This document shows positions 8,026-16,849 of a DNA stretch of 64,000 nt, piece after piece (position 1 is the stretch's first letter; every line of letters starts with the position of its first letter). Position numbers and translations under genes: made by a program. The notes under the pieces were generated by a model. That model was not told the origin of the DNA, did no database searches, and saw nothing but the letters and a program-made list of their open reading frames with translations. This DNA is from JAVKEN01 sp040221415 (lineage in GTDB: Bacteria; Pseudomonadota; Alphaproteobacteria; Rickettsiales; JABSSG01). Where the stretch lies: assembly GCA_040221415.1 (NCBI GenBank), contig JAVKEN010000009.1, positions 1 to 64,000 of the forward strand. The letters are read 5' to 3'.

Positions 8026-8394
8026 ATGGCTGATCATTGTCATTGTCACATGAAAGAAAAAACTGGTATCTGCATGACAGATGTCATGAATCTATTACCT
8101 ATGCTGATTACAGCAGCTGTTGGTCTGGTGGCTATTTGCTATCATTCTATTTTTGCTAGTCCGGATGCTTCTGCTGGAGGCCAACCTGTAGACACCAATG
8201 CCAATAATCATGCTATGCTCACAAAATATGCTCTGCCAGCAGTGGCAGTAGCTGGGGTAGCAATATTTGCCAAATTACTATATAATAACTTTTTTCCTAA
8301 GGATACAGCACATACTGAACACTCTCATGAAGACCATCAGGAAGCAGGTACTTTAGGCCATCACGATAACCCAGCAGATGAATTTAATGACTAA
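8026..8394 (+). CDS. Small His-rich double-membrane-segment protein, 122 aa
   Basis: Unrecognised. The N-terminus is rich in His and Cys (MADHCHCHMKEKTGIC). Two hydrophobic segments follow at about residues 22-44 and 66-86. The C-terminus is again His/Asp/Glu-rich (HTEHSHEDHQEAGTLGHHD). Both ends should lie on the same side of the membrane. Such termini suggest metal binding, which is inference. A good RBS (AAGGAG) precedes the start. The stop overlaps the beginning of typA, so the two are probably co-translated. Confidence 0.7.
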   Translation: MADHCHCHMKEKTGICMTDVMNLLPMLITAAVGLVAICYHSIFASPDASAGGQPVDTNANNHAMLTKYALPAVAVAGVAIFAKLLYNNFFPKDTAHTEHSHEDHQEAGTLGHHDNPADEFND

Positions 8395-10207
8395 AATAAA
8401 AAATATCGCAATTATTGCCCACGTAGATCACGGCAAAACTACTATCATCGACGAGATGCTAAAACAAAGCGGCACTTTTAGAGACAACCAAAGCGTCGAT
8501 GAAAGGGTTATGGACTCAAACGATCTTGAGAAAGAACGTGGCATTACTATTTTAGCAAAATGCACTTCTATTAGGCTGGATGATTTAAAATTAAATATTA
8601 TCGATACTCCAGGACACGCCGATTTTGGTGGTGAAGTTGAGCGTGTATTATCTATGGTAGATTCATGCTTACTGTTAGTGGACTCAGCTGAAGGCCCAAT
8701 GCCACAAACAAAATTCGTATTATCAAAAGCTTTGAAACTTGGGCTTAAACCAATTGTTATTATCAATAAAATTGACCGTGGTGATGCTCGTCCCGATGAA
8801 GTAATTGATGAAGTTTTTGACCTGTTCGTTTCACTTGACGCGAATGAAGATCAATTAGATTTCACTATTCTTTATGCAGCCGGAAGAGATGGCTGGTGCA
8901 CAAAAGAACTAGAAGATGAAAGAGTAGATTTCAAACCCTTATTTGACACAATTGTTGCAGAAGTTCCAGCACCAAATGTTGATGCTACAAAACCATTCTC
9001 AATGTTGGCGACTTTATTACAATCTGACCCTTACCTTGGAAGAATTCTTACTGGTAAAGTTTATAGCGGAATTGGCAAAATCAACAGCTCAATAAAAGCG
9101 ATGAACTTAGACGGTAAAACTATTGAATCCGGTAGATTAACAAAATTATTTGGTTTCGAAGGTATTGAAAAAGTTCCATCTGAAACTGTTCAAGCTGGAG
9201 ATATTGTGGCAATTGCTGGACTTGAAAAAGCATCTGTATCTGACACTATTTGCTCTACTGAATTTAGCGAGCCTATTAAATCTACCCCTATTGATCCACC
9301 TACTATGTCGATCATGATTGGTGCAAATAACTCTCCTCTTGCCGGCACTGAAGGTGACAAAGTAACGTCACGGATGATTCTTGACAGGCTGAATAAAGAA
9401 GCTGAAACAAATGTTGCTATCTCAATTAGAGAATCTGATGAAAAAGATTTTTTTACAGTAAGCGGCCGTGGGGAATTACAGCTGGGTGTATTAATTGAAA
9501 ATATGCGCCGTGAAGGTTTTGAACTTTCCGTTTCTAAACCAATGGTTTTATATAAACAAGATAAATCTGGCCAAAAATTAGAGCCAATCGAAGAAGCTGT
9601 CATTGATGTTGATGAAGAATATAGCGGAGTAATTGTTGAGAAATTATCGCAACGTAAAGGCGATATGATTGAAATGCGTCCATCAATGGGAGGAAAGACC
9701 AGAATTATTTTCCACATCCCCACTCGTGGATTGATCGGCTATCAACGTGAATTCATGACCGACACAAAAGGAACTGGAGTCTTAAACAGATTGTTCCATG
9801 CCTATGAACCCTTCAAAGGTGAAATTGGTGGCAGAATAAATGGATCACTTATTTCAATGGCAAGTGGTGAAGCTGTTGCTTACGCATTGTGGAATATTGA
9901 GGAACGAGGAATATTATTCGTAACTCCTCAGGCTAAAGTCTATGACGGTATGATTATTGGTATTAACAGCCGCCCTGGTGATTTAGAAGTAAATCCTATT
10001 AAAGGTAAACAGCTTTCAAATGTTAGAAGCGTATTGAAGGATGAGAGTATTAAATTATCTCCTCCTAAGCAAATGACAATTGAAGACGCTATTGCTTATT
10101 TGGAATCTGATGAGCTTTTGGAAGTGACGCCAAAATCTATCAGACTGCGTAAGAAGCATTTGGATGCTAACGCTCGTAAGCGCGCATCAAGAGATAAGAA
10201 TAAATAA
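8387..10207 (+). CDS. typA: Ribosome-associated GTPase TypA/BipA
   Basis: Translational GTPase of the EF-G group that binds the ribosome and supports growth under stress and 50S assembly. The G motifs are intact: AHVDHGKTT (residues 11-19), RGITI, DTPGHADFGGEV and NKIDR. These are followed by the EF-G-like domain III-V region and a TypA-type C-terminus (TPKSIRLRKKHLD). Two ATGs are possible. The one at 8387 gives MTKIKNIAIIAHVDHGK, the usual TypA beginning, while 8378 adds three residues. Both overlap the end of the His-rich gene. At 606 residues it is full length. Confidence 0.95.
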   Translation: MTKIKNIAIIAHVDHGKTTIIDEMLKQSGTFRDNQSVDERVMDSNDLEKERGITILAKCTSIRLDDLKLNIIDTPGHADFGGEVERVLSMVDSCLLLVDSAEGPMPQTKFVLSKALKLGLKPIVIINKIDRGDARPDEVIDEVFDLFVSLDANEDQLDFTILYAAGRDGWCTKELEDERVDFKPLFDTIVAEVPAPNVDATKPFSMLATLLQSDPYLGRILTGKVYSGIGKINSSIKAMNLDGKTIESGRLTKLFGFEGIEKVPSETVQAGDIVAIAGLEKASVSDTICSTEFSEPIKSTPIDPPTMSIMIGANNSPLAGTEGDKVTSRMILDRLNKEAETNVAISIRESDEKDFFTVSGRGELQLGVLIENMRREGFELSVSKPMVLYKQDKSGQKLEPIEEAVIDVDEEYSGVIVEKLSQRKGDMIEMRPSMGGKTRIIFHIPTRGLIGYQREFMTDTKGTGVLNRLFHAYEPFKGEIGGRINGSLISMASGEAVAYALWNIEERGILFVTPQAKVYDGMIIGINSRPGDLEVNPIKGKQLSNVRSVLKDESIKLSPPKQMTIEDAIAYLESDELLEVTPKSIRLRKKHLDANARKRASRDKNK

Positions 10208-10212
10208 TCCTC

Positions 10213-11001
10213 TTAGGCCTCAATCACTGTATCATTTGCTGCGGGAGCTACTTCCCCGGTAATATTTGCAGCGAGCTGTGCAGCTAATTCAAGCAATGTT
10301 TCTTTGGTAACAACAAACCCTTCTTCCACTTTATTTTCACCTGCAGTAACAAAAGTGCAATTATTACAATTTTGAATGTTCAAATGAAAGTGAGCAGCTT
10401 TTGGCCGCGTAATGGTTTTGGTACCAGAAGGAGTTTGTACTACTTCCTCATAATCATAATCTTCTGTAGGCGCAGGAGAGGCATCACCCCAAAAACCAGA
10501 AATCATATTGTTAATATGATAAGCAGAAACGCCTAAAGGCATTAAATATGAATGCCAATCAAGAAATTCAAAAGCTCCATACACGGCTTTAATAATATAT
10601 GGGTTTGATTCGTCAAACGGTACAAATTGTGCCAAAGGTAAAGAAAAAGCAAGTTGCACCAGACCCCAGTGTTCCTTAACTAAATGCTGGTATGTCGGAG
10701 CACTAACTTCACTTCTATATAGAGTCGGTGCAACATAAAGAGCGGCGGCTGTTACAACACCACCTGCTGCAATTGTAGCATCCAACCACATTTGATTTGG
10801 TTCGTTTTGATTGTCAAAATAATCAGCAGCATACCAGCCACTAACACCTTCGCAAAAAGCAGTGGCTCCGATCCAAGCAACTCCAAATGGTGTATCAATC
10901 AGTTTACTGCCGGCGATTGGTAGATCTTCTGCGATTGGTTTAATAAAACCGCCTATAATGGCAGCAATCGGCCCTGCAAAACCTGCGTAATTTATAGCCA
11001 T
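10213..11001 (-). CDS. Unknown Ala/Gly-rich membrane-associated protein, 262 aa
   Basis: No family recognised. Hydrophobic stretches lie at about residues 8-25 (GPIAAIIGGFIKPIA), 75-95 (AAGGVVTAAALYVAP) and 115-130, followed by a soluble C-terminal region with EDYDYEEVV, NCNNCTF and an Ala-rich end. The start is the ATG at 11001, which has an excellent GAGAGGGG RBS five bases upstream. A TTG at 11013 would place that RBS inside the gene. A copy of the AATAGTTAATA box (11015-11025) lies directly upstream. It ends five bases from typA on the other strand. It may belong to the same regulated accessory set as two ankyrin genes. Confidence 0.7.
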   Translation of the reverse strand: MAINYAGFAGPIAAIIGGFIKPIAEDLPIAGSKLIDTPFGVAWIGATAFCEGVSGWYAADYFDNQNEPNQMWLDATIAAGGVVTAAALYVAPTLYRSEVSAPTYQHLVKEHWGLVQLAFSLPLAQFVPFDESNPYIIKAVYGAFEFLDWHSYLMPLGVSAYHINNMISGFWGDASPAPTEDYDYEEVVQTPSGTKTITRPKAAHFHLNIQNCNNCTFVTAGENKVEEGFVVTKETLLELAAQLAANITGEVAPAANDTVIEA

Positions 11002-11014
11002 AACCCCTCTCAAT

Positions 11015-11025
11015 AATAGTTAATA
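11015..11025 (-). promoter_or_regulatory. AATAGTTAATA box upstream of the 262-residue membrane protein
   Basis: Exact copy (plus-strand reading) of the 11-base box also found at 961-971 and 30294-30304. It lies 14 bases before the ATG at 11001, in the leader. No convincing -35/-10 pair is seen around it. Confidence 0.4.
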
Positions 11026-11069
11026 AATTCACTATATACACAAAAGTGTTAATAATTTACTAATGAGCT

Positions 11070-11468
11070 TTAGGAGATTTCAAAAAAATATTTTTTTTGC
11101 CAATCTTGAGTTTTGGTGGCGGTGGAGTTATCTGCTTTGCACCAGGAAGGGTAAAGTCTGCATCCTAATTTTCCTTTTTTGCTGGTGCTGGATAAAATAC
11201 CGTTTTCAAGTAAAACCTGTTCTGGAAAAATAAAGCAGCCTTGGCCGCTTTGATCTTCTGTGTAAATCACATAGTAATCTATTTTATCAACAGCGGAATA
11301 AGGGGTGCATTCGCCATTTACTCTTTTCCAAATTGAAACAAACCATCCAATCTTTTTAGGAGTAACTTTTGCTGTAAAAAATCTGACTGATTTATTATTT
11401 ACGTTATGTAGGTCAGTCGATCTTGCTTTTACTTTCTCGACAATATTTTTAAGAAATTTCTCTTCCAT
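11070..11468 (-). CDS. MepB-family protein, 132 aa
   Basis: Resembles the MepB family, small proteins of unknown biochemical role first named from a staphylococcal drug-efflux operon. Recognisable segments are GWFVSIWKRVNGECTPYS, the IDYYVIYTE strand, GCFIFPEQVL, the GKLGCRLYPSW motif and the closing TQDWQKKYFF. The ATG at 11468 follows the recJ stop with no gap (TAGATG), so it is co-transcribed with recJ. A separate role in resistance or nucleic-acid binding cannot be told from the sequence. Confidence 0.7.
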   Translation of the reverse strand: MEEKFLKNIVEKVKARSTDLHNVNNKSVRFFTAKVTPKKIGWFVSIWKRVNGECTPYSAVDKIDYYVIYTEDQSGQGCFIFPEQVLLENGILSSTSKKGKLGCRLYPSWCKADNSTATKTQDWQKKYFFEIS

Positions 11469-13238
11469 CTAATCAAGCAAAATATCTTGGATATTCATTT
11501 CAGCTGAACTATTACCATTCCAATGATTTATATTAAGCTGCGCAATAATGTTCAAATTCTTCTGATTGCGTAGCAAAATCTCACCAACCGGGCTGTTAAT
11601 TGCACGGAAACAAATAGCTTTAATAAATTTGCTTTTTGAATCATTACCATCAGAAACAAAGCAACTAATATGATCGCCACCAACAATCTTAGCATTGCTG
11701 ATATTGACATTTTTTAAATAGAATTTTGGCTGTGGATTATTGCTGCCAAATGGGCCCATCTGAATCATCTCTGAAACAAAATTGAGGTTGATAATTCCGT
11801 GGCTAATTATTTGATCAAAATATTCACAATCTTCAGCAACAAATTTATTATAATCATCGGCAATTTCTGCTCGAATAAAATCTTTTAAATCATCAATTTT
11901 ATGCGAATCGACAGTAAATCCTGCTGCCATTGCGTGACCACCTCCAGCAATCAATAGGCCTTTTTCCTTAGCGCTGTGAATTACTGAGCCAATGTCTATC
12001 CCCGGCACTGAGCGACATGAGGCTTTGCCTGTTCCATCTGTGACGGTAATAACAATTGAAGGTTTATTAAAAGTTTCCTTCAAACGGCCAGCGACAATAC
12101 CAATTACACCTAGATGCCATCGATGACCAACAACAAATGCAATGTTGGAAGTTCTATCCTCAGCTGCTTCTTGGATAGCTTGATTGATGATGTTTAACTC
12201 GATCGCTTTTCTTTCGTGATTATGCATATCAAGAGCACGCGCAGCTTGAATTGCTTCTTCAAAATTATCGGTACTAAGCATGTTTGCTCCCAGACTTGCG
12301 TCACCTACCCTACCTCCTGCATTAATGCGCGGACCAAGAACAAAACCAAGATGATATGCATCAATATTATCATCAATTCCAGCAATTTGTTTTAAAGCCC
12401 GAATACCCGTGTTTGTTGCTTGCTCGATTATTTTAATGCCCTGCGAAACAAAAGCACGGTTTAGACCTTTTAGTGGCACAACATCACATACAGTTCCAAG
12501 CGCGGTAAGATCTAGCAAACTGAGGATTTTCTTATTCTCCACTGAGTCAAGATTTGCTTTTTTAAGTTTTTGATTTAGGGCGACTACAAAAAGGAATACG
12601 ACCCCAGCTGCACATAAATAACCATATTCAGATTTTTCATCAATTCTATTTGGATTAATGACCGCAACAGATTCTGGTAAAACCTCACCGCCAATATGGT
12701 GATCAATCACGATAACATCAAGGCCAATTTTCTTTGCTTCCGCTAACGCATCATATGAAACTGCACCGCAATCTACCGTGAAAACAACTTCAGCCCCTTG
12801 CTCTTTAAGATATTTTAGTGCTTCAATATTTGGACCGTACCCTTCTTTAATACGATCAGGTATATAGATCAGAATGTCATGACCGAGTTCTTTAAAGAAT
12901 TTTTTTAATGTAGCTGCAGAAGTTGCACCATCAACATCATAATCACCAAACACAGCGATTTTTTTCTTTTTCTGCAGAGCATCAACAGTGAAGTTTACTG
13001 CCTTATCCATATCAAGAAGGTGATAAGGATCTGGTAGATAATTTTTGATTTTGGGGGAAATATAATAATCTGCTTCTTCAAGAGGAATTTTCCTAGTAGC
13101 TAGCAATTCAACAATTGAATTTGGAATAGCAGAGTTTCTTGAGAGCGCATCTAGCAAAGCTGGATCAACCGGCTTCTGACGCCACTTCTTATTCTTCACA
13201 GATTTAAGAATTGAACTGTCTATGTCTAGAACATCCAT
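11469..13238 (-). CDS. recJ: Single-stranded-DNA exonuclease RecJ
   Basis: 5'-3' single-strand exonuclease of recombination and mismatch repair, DHH superfamily. The manganese-binding motifs are present: FGDYDVDGATS, TVDCGA, VIDHH (DHH) and GPRINAGGR, with the DHHA1 segment AGGGHAMAAGFTV. At 589 residues it is full length. It lies three bases downstream of glpX and directly upstream of the MepB-like gene, so these form one minus-strand unit. With mutL in the same window it would serve mismatch excision. Confidence 0.95.
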   Translation of the reverse strand: MDVLDIDSSILKSVKNKKWRQKPVDPALLDALSRNSAIPNSIVELLATRKIPLEEADYYISPKIKNYLPDPYHLLDMDKAVNFTVDALQKKKKIAVFGDYDVDGATSAATLKKFFKELGHDILIYIPDRIKEGYGPNIEALKYLKEQGAEVVFTVDCGAVSYDALAEAKKIGLDVIVIDHHIGGEVLPESVAVINPNRIDEKSEYGYLCAAGVVFLFVVALNQKLKKANLDSVENKKILSLLDLTALGTVCDVVPLKGLNRAFVSQGIKIIEQATNTGIRALKQIAGIDDNIDAYHLGFVLGPRINAGGRVGDASLGANMLSTDNFEEAIQAARALDMHNHERKAIELNIINQAIQEAAEDRTSNIAFVVGHRWHLGVIGIVAGRLKETFNKPSIVITVTDGTGKASCRSVPGIDIGSVIHSAKEKGLLIAGGGHAMAAGFTVDSHKIDDLKDFIRAEIADDYNKFVAEDCEYFDQIISHGIINLNFVSEMIQMGPFGSNNPQPKFYLKNVNISNAKIVGGDHISCFVSDGNDSKSKFIKAICFRAINSPVGEILLRNQKNLNIIAQLNINHWNGNSSAEMNIQDILLD

Positions 13239-13241
13239 ATT

Positions 13242-14225
13242 TTATTTAACCTTCAAACGATGCTCTGTTTGAATATGTCTAATAGTTTTGGAGGTTGAAT
13301 TCATGAAAATAGAATGAGTCAAAATGCTGCGATTCTTAAGTATTTTAACGCCGTCTAGCATTGAGCCATCAGTAACACCAGTGGCAGCAAACATTATATC
13401 CCCCCCACTTGCCATATCTGATACAAGGTATTTCCGGCTAAAATCATTCACGCCCATGCTCCTTGCACGCTCTTTTTGCTCATCATTATCAAAGATTAAC
13501 CTACCCATCATTTGTCCACCTGTTGTAGAAAGAGCTGCGGCTGCTAAAACCCCTTCAGGAGCGCCACCAGTTCCAACATACATATCAACACCTGTACTTT
13601 CCATCGCAGTCGCAATTACCGCTGCAACATCACCATCTTGAATAAGCTGGATACGTGCACCCGCTTCACGATATTTGGCAATAATTTCCTCGTGCCTTTT
13701 ACGATTTAGAATCACTACTAATAAATCTGAAATATCGCATTTTTTTAACTTTGCGAGATTAGCAAGATTTTGCTTAGGAGAATTATCAAGGTCAACTATC
13801 GTTTCTTTATATGGCAACCCAACAGCAATTTTCTCCATATATACATCTGGTGCATTTAGTAACCCACCTTTTTCAGTCATTGCTATGACCGACATTGAGT
13901 TCGCACCACCTGTAGCACATATTGTAGTTCCTTCCAAAGGATCAAGGGCAATATCAACTGCTGCACCCTCGCCCGTTCCAACCTTCTCACCGATAAAAAG
14001 CATTGGAGCTTTGTCTCTTTCACCTTCACCAATCACAACAGTGCCATCAATATTCATTTTCTTTAATGAATTACGCATAGCATTTACCGCCACTTGATCG
14101 GCAGCTTTTTCATCACCTCGCCCCATTAACTTATAGGAAGCGATCGCAGCTGATTCAGTTACACCCACCGCTTCAATCGTAATTAAATCTAAATTGAAAT
14201 TATTCGAATTACTCTTTGAACTCAT
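13242..14225 (-). CDS. glpX: Class II fructose-1,6-bisphosphatase GlpX
   Basis: Dephosphorylates fructose-1,6-bisphosphate in gluconeogenesis. Family motifs include GEGERDKAPML, the metal/substrate segment DIALDPLEGTT, GTGGAPEGVLAAAA and the SGGDIMFAATGVTDG region. At 327 residues it has the usual length. The ATG at 14225 starts MSSKSNSNNFNLD. Together with tpiA and pyruvate phosphate dikinase in the same window it fits a cell that builds sugars for its envelope from C3 precursors instead of using glycolysis. Confidence 0.95.
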   Translation of the reverse strand: MSSKSNSNNFNLDLITIEAVGVTESAAIASYKLMGRGDEKAADQVAVNAMRNSLKKMNIDGTVVIGEGERDKAPMLFIGEKVGTGEGAAVDIALDPLEGTTICATGGANSMSVIAMTEKGGLLNAPDVYMEKIAVGLPYKETIVDLDNSPKQNLANLAKLKKCDISDLLVVILNRKRHEEIIAKYREAGARIQLIQDGDVAAVIATAMESTGVDMYVGTGGAPEGVLAAAALSTTGGQMMGRLIFDNDEQKERARSMGVNDFSRKYLVSDMASGGDIMFAATGVTDGSMLDGVKILKNRSILTHSIFMNSTSKTIRHIQTEHRLKVK

Positions 14226-14291
14226 CGTGATTTTTAAATTTTTTGCTTGTTAGTAATTTTCTACAACAAAAACTTTATTGATGAAACTACT

Positions 14292-15710
14292 TTATTTTTT
14301 TTGTTGTTGATTCTTTTGGTCTGAACCTAAAGAGTGGCTCAAAGCTGAGTTTATTTTATTTTTTGAACTGTTTTGTTGCTGTTTCTGAGGCGTATTACCA
14401 ACTACGTAGTTGGGCTGAGGATTATCCCAAGACCCACCTTGTAAACTTGATTCTTTTGGCTGGTCCTTTGTTTTTAAAGACAAATCTTTTTGTATAGATA
14501 TCTTCTTTTTGCCTTTCGTTGAATCAGCTGGAGAAGATGGATGAAGCATGTGCGATACTGCATCTTCTACTTTATCAAAAAAACCTTCAGGTGGTTTTGG
14601 TGCTGGTGGGATCCCAGATCCCTGCGCCCCTGCATTTGGAGCAGTGTGTTGCTGCTGATTATGTACATTTTGTTGTTGCTGTTGGTTTGAGTAAACCGCA
14701 GGATTTTGTCCAGTCATTACACCCTGATTATTTGTTGAAGGCACTGACGGAATCGCTGGTGCATTCATATTATTTGGATGATTAGCCTGTTGCTGCGCGG
14801 CTCCAGGACTTGGAACAGGTACAGCAGCCGTATTAGGCTGCATATAATTTTGATTAGCCGCAGCTGTAGGACTTGGAACAGGAACCATTCCAGCGTTAGA
14901 CCGCATGTGATTTTGGTTAGCTGCACCAGCAGGACTTGGAACTGGCACACTTCCTCCACGTAGATTTGGTGTATTTGCCGCTGGTTGTTGCTGATTCGCA
15001 GGAGGAACAACTCTTAAATTAACTACCGGCTTTTGCTGGGTATTAGCAGGCTGTTGTCCAGCAACTTGTTTAGAATTTTGCACAACTGTTTGGTGCTGAG
15101 ATTGAAGCTGCTGCAATTTAGCATTAACTTGATTCTGTTGCGTCGCTGGATCGACTTGTCTATTAGTATTTGACGGAGCAACTTCGTGAGGCTTTTTAGA
15201 TGGCATTCTCACCTGGCTAGACCTTCTTTGCATCTCTGTGACTTGGCCTGATTTCTTCTGAGAATATTTTTGATTCTGCTTTGGATCATTCTGATTAGTT
15301 GGCGTCTCTCTTAAATCAGGAAAAGATTTTTGTTTAGCTTTATAATTGGAACGCACAATCTTTGGCTTTCTTTTCTTGTATCGTTTTTTAGAAGGACTTT
15401 TGTATTTAGTAGTTATTTTTGACTTGGGAAGCTCATAGATATTTTCATGTTTAACATCAACGTCATCAATAATAACTTTAGATGGCATATCATCAAAATT
15501 GATGTGTGAGATAGGAGTCCTGCTAAAGTCATCTTTAAATCTGAAATTATTTATTTCACGATCAACATGATCCATAGATTCCTGGTTGATGGTTTCAGAA
15601 ATAGTGGCATTCTTAGTAGGCGCTCTTTTATCTCTCTTATAACGCCTGTCCTTAAAGGAACTGCATGACGTGACAATAAAAACCAATAAAATGAGGGTTA
15701 GCTTTTTCAT
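14292..15710 (-). CDS. Low-complexity Gln/Pro-rich lipoprotein with VPVPSP repeats, 472 aa
   Basis: The N-terminus is a lipoprotein signal (MKKLTLILLVFIVTSC, lipobox VTSC, Cys16). A basic region follows (DRRYKRDKR, KSPSKKRYKKRKPK), then a long Gln/Asn/Pro-rich part with three related units of about 22 residues around VPVPSP, and a Lys/Gln-rich end. No catalytic domain is visible. It is probably anchored in the outer membrane or periplasm and may contact peptidoglycan; it lies next to murG-ftsW. The exported protein at 48935 has the same composition and the VPAPSP motif. Function unknown. Confidence 0.75.
   Translation of the reverse strand: MKKLTLILLVFIVTSCSSFKDRRYKRDKRAPTKNATISETINQESMDHVDREINNFRFKDDFSRTPISHINFDDMPSKVIIDDVDVKHENIYELPKSKITTKYKSPSKKRYKKRKPKIVRSNYKAKQKSFPDLRETPTNQNDPKQNQKYSQKKSGQVTEMQRRSSQVRMPSKKPHEVAPSNTNRQVDPATQQNQVNAKLQQLQSQHQTVVQNSKQVAGQQPANTQQKPVVNLRVVPPANQQQPAANTPNLRGGSVPVPSPAGAANQNHMRSNAGMVPVPSPTAAANQNYMQPNTAAVPVPSPGAAQQQANHPNNMNAPAIPSVPSTNNQGVMTGQNPAVYSNQQQQQNVHNQQQHTAPNAGAQGSGIPPAPKPPEGFFDKVEDAVSHMLHPSSPADSTKGKKKISIQKDLSLKTKDQPKESSLQGGSWDNPQPNYVVGNTPQKQQQNSSKNKINSALSHSLGSDQKNQQQKK
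14780..14955 (-). repeat. Three tandem coding repeats with VPVPSP cores
   Basis: Three imperfect units of about 66 bases encode VPVPSP followed by Gly/Ala/Asn/Gln-rich linkers (AANQNHM, AANQNYM, AQQQANH). They are similar in DNA as well as protein, indicating duplication inside the lipoprotein gene. Confidence 0.7.
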
Positions 15711-15760
15711 TCCCTAGAGTAAAATTTCAGTAATACCCTTAAAATTTATCATAGATATAT

Positions 15761-16849
15761 TCAATTTGCACAATAATTTTTAATTATAGTAAAAATTGAA
15801 TCAAAACCGTCTTTTTTAAGATCTAACATATTGCGAGAATATGTCTTCAAAGCATTAAAATCTGCAAATATTTCATCTAGTCTTTCCGCAAGTTTTTTCG
15901 AAGTAAAATCCTTCTGCTCAATTATCCAACCAGCTTTATTTTTTTCAATAAATTGCGCATTAAGTAATTGATGATTTTTGTATGAGTACGGAATTGGAAT
16001 CAAAATTGGCGCCCTGCCCAAAAAAGTTAAATCAAAGATTGTTGATGCTCCACTACGACAAATTATCAGGTGAGATTTTGAAATCTTTTGATTAACATCA
16101 TTAAAGAATTTTTCTACTTCACATTTAATTTCATTTTGCACATATACTCTACGCACCCTTTCGATATCCTCTTCACGAGCTTGATGAAAAACTTGCAACT
16201 TAAACTTACTTTCCTTAGAAAACTCAGCCAGTGCTTTTGGCACCACCTCGCTTAAAATCGAAGCTCCTTGACTGCCGCCCAGGATAGTGACAACCACTTC
16301 GCCATTTTTCTTTAAATCTGGAAGTTCAGTTGCAGACTCGCGAATTTCTTTCCTGACAAAATTACCAATATATTTGGTCTTCGCTTTTGGGTGAATATTT
16401 TTTACATCTGGAAAAGCTGTTAAAACTAAATCAGCAAGACCGTCAGACAAAGTGTAGTTAGCATTACCCATTACCGAATTCTGCTCGTGAACAAGAACCG
16501 GTTTGCGCAGAAACTTTGCAGCAAGCAAAGTTGCAAAAGTTGTGTAACCACCAAAACCAATTACAATTGATGGTTTTTCGATAAGTATTAATTTTATCGA
16601 TTGCAAGAATCCTAGAATCAGCTTGAATACTCCAATCATTTTTCTAAAAATTGAACCGCTCAATTTGTCAGAAGCAACTACATGATAATTTAGGTTGTCG
16701 CTAAAATATTGTCTAAATTGTAAAAACCTCCTATCCACTGACAGACAAACCTCATATCCTCTTTTTTTTGCTTCTTCATATAAAGAAACTGCTGGGATTA
16801 TGTGTCCACCAGTTCCGCCTGTAACTAATAATATTTTTGTCTTCTTCAA
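15761..16849 (-). CDS. murG: Undecaprenyl-PP-MurNAc-pentapeptide GlcNAc transferase MurG
   Basis: Makes lipid II from lipid I at the inner face of the membrane. Seen are the N-terminal loop VTGGTGGHIIPA, GFGGYTT, HEQNSVMGNAN and ILGGSQGA, and the C-terminal donor-site segments CRSGAST and IPYSYKNHQLLNA. The start is a TTG at 16849 overlapping the ftsW stop (TTGA), backed by GAGGGATAGG upstream and by the position of the first Gly-rich loop. No ATG fits. It is translationally coupled to ftsW, so a full peptidoglycan precursor route is likely. Confidence 0.95.
   Translation of the reverse strand: MKKTKILLVTGGTGGHIIPAVSLYEEAKKRGYEVCLSVDRRFLQFRQYFSDNLNYHVVASDKLSGSIFRKMIGVFKLILGFLQSIKLILIEKPSIVIGFGGYTTFATLLAAKFLRKPVLVHEQNSVMGNANYTLSDGLADLVLTAFPDVKNIHPKAKTKYIGNFVRKEIRESATELPDLKKNGEVVVTILGGSQGASILSEVVPKALAEFSKESKFKLQVFHQAREEDIERVRRVYVQNEIKCEVEKFFNDVNQKISKSHLIICRSGASTIFDLTFLGRAPILIPIPYSYKNHQLLNAQFIEKNKAGWIIEQKDFTSKKLAERLDEIFADFNALKTYSRNMLDLKKDGFDSIFTIIKNYCAN

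Noticed and set aside
9190..9723. Open frame on the minus strand inside typA
   Set aside because: It lies wholly antisense to a strongly conserved GTPase gene; a shadow of codon bias.
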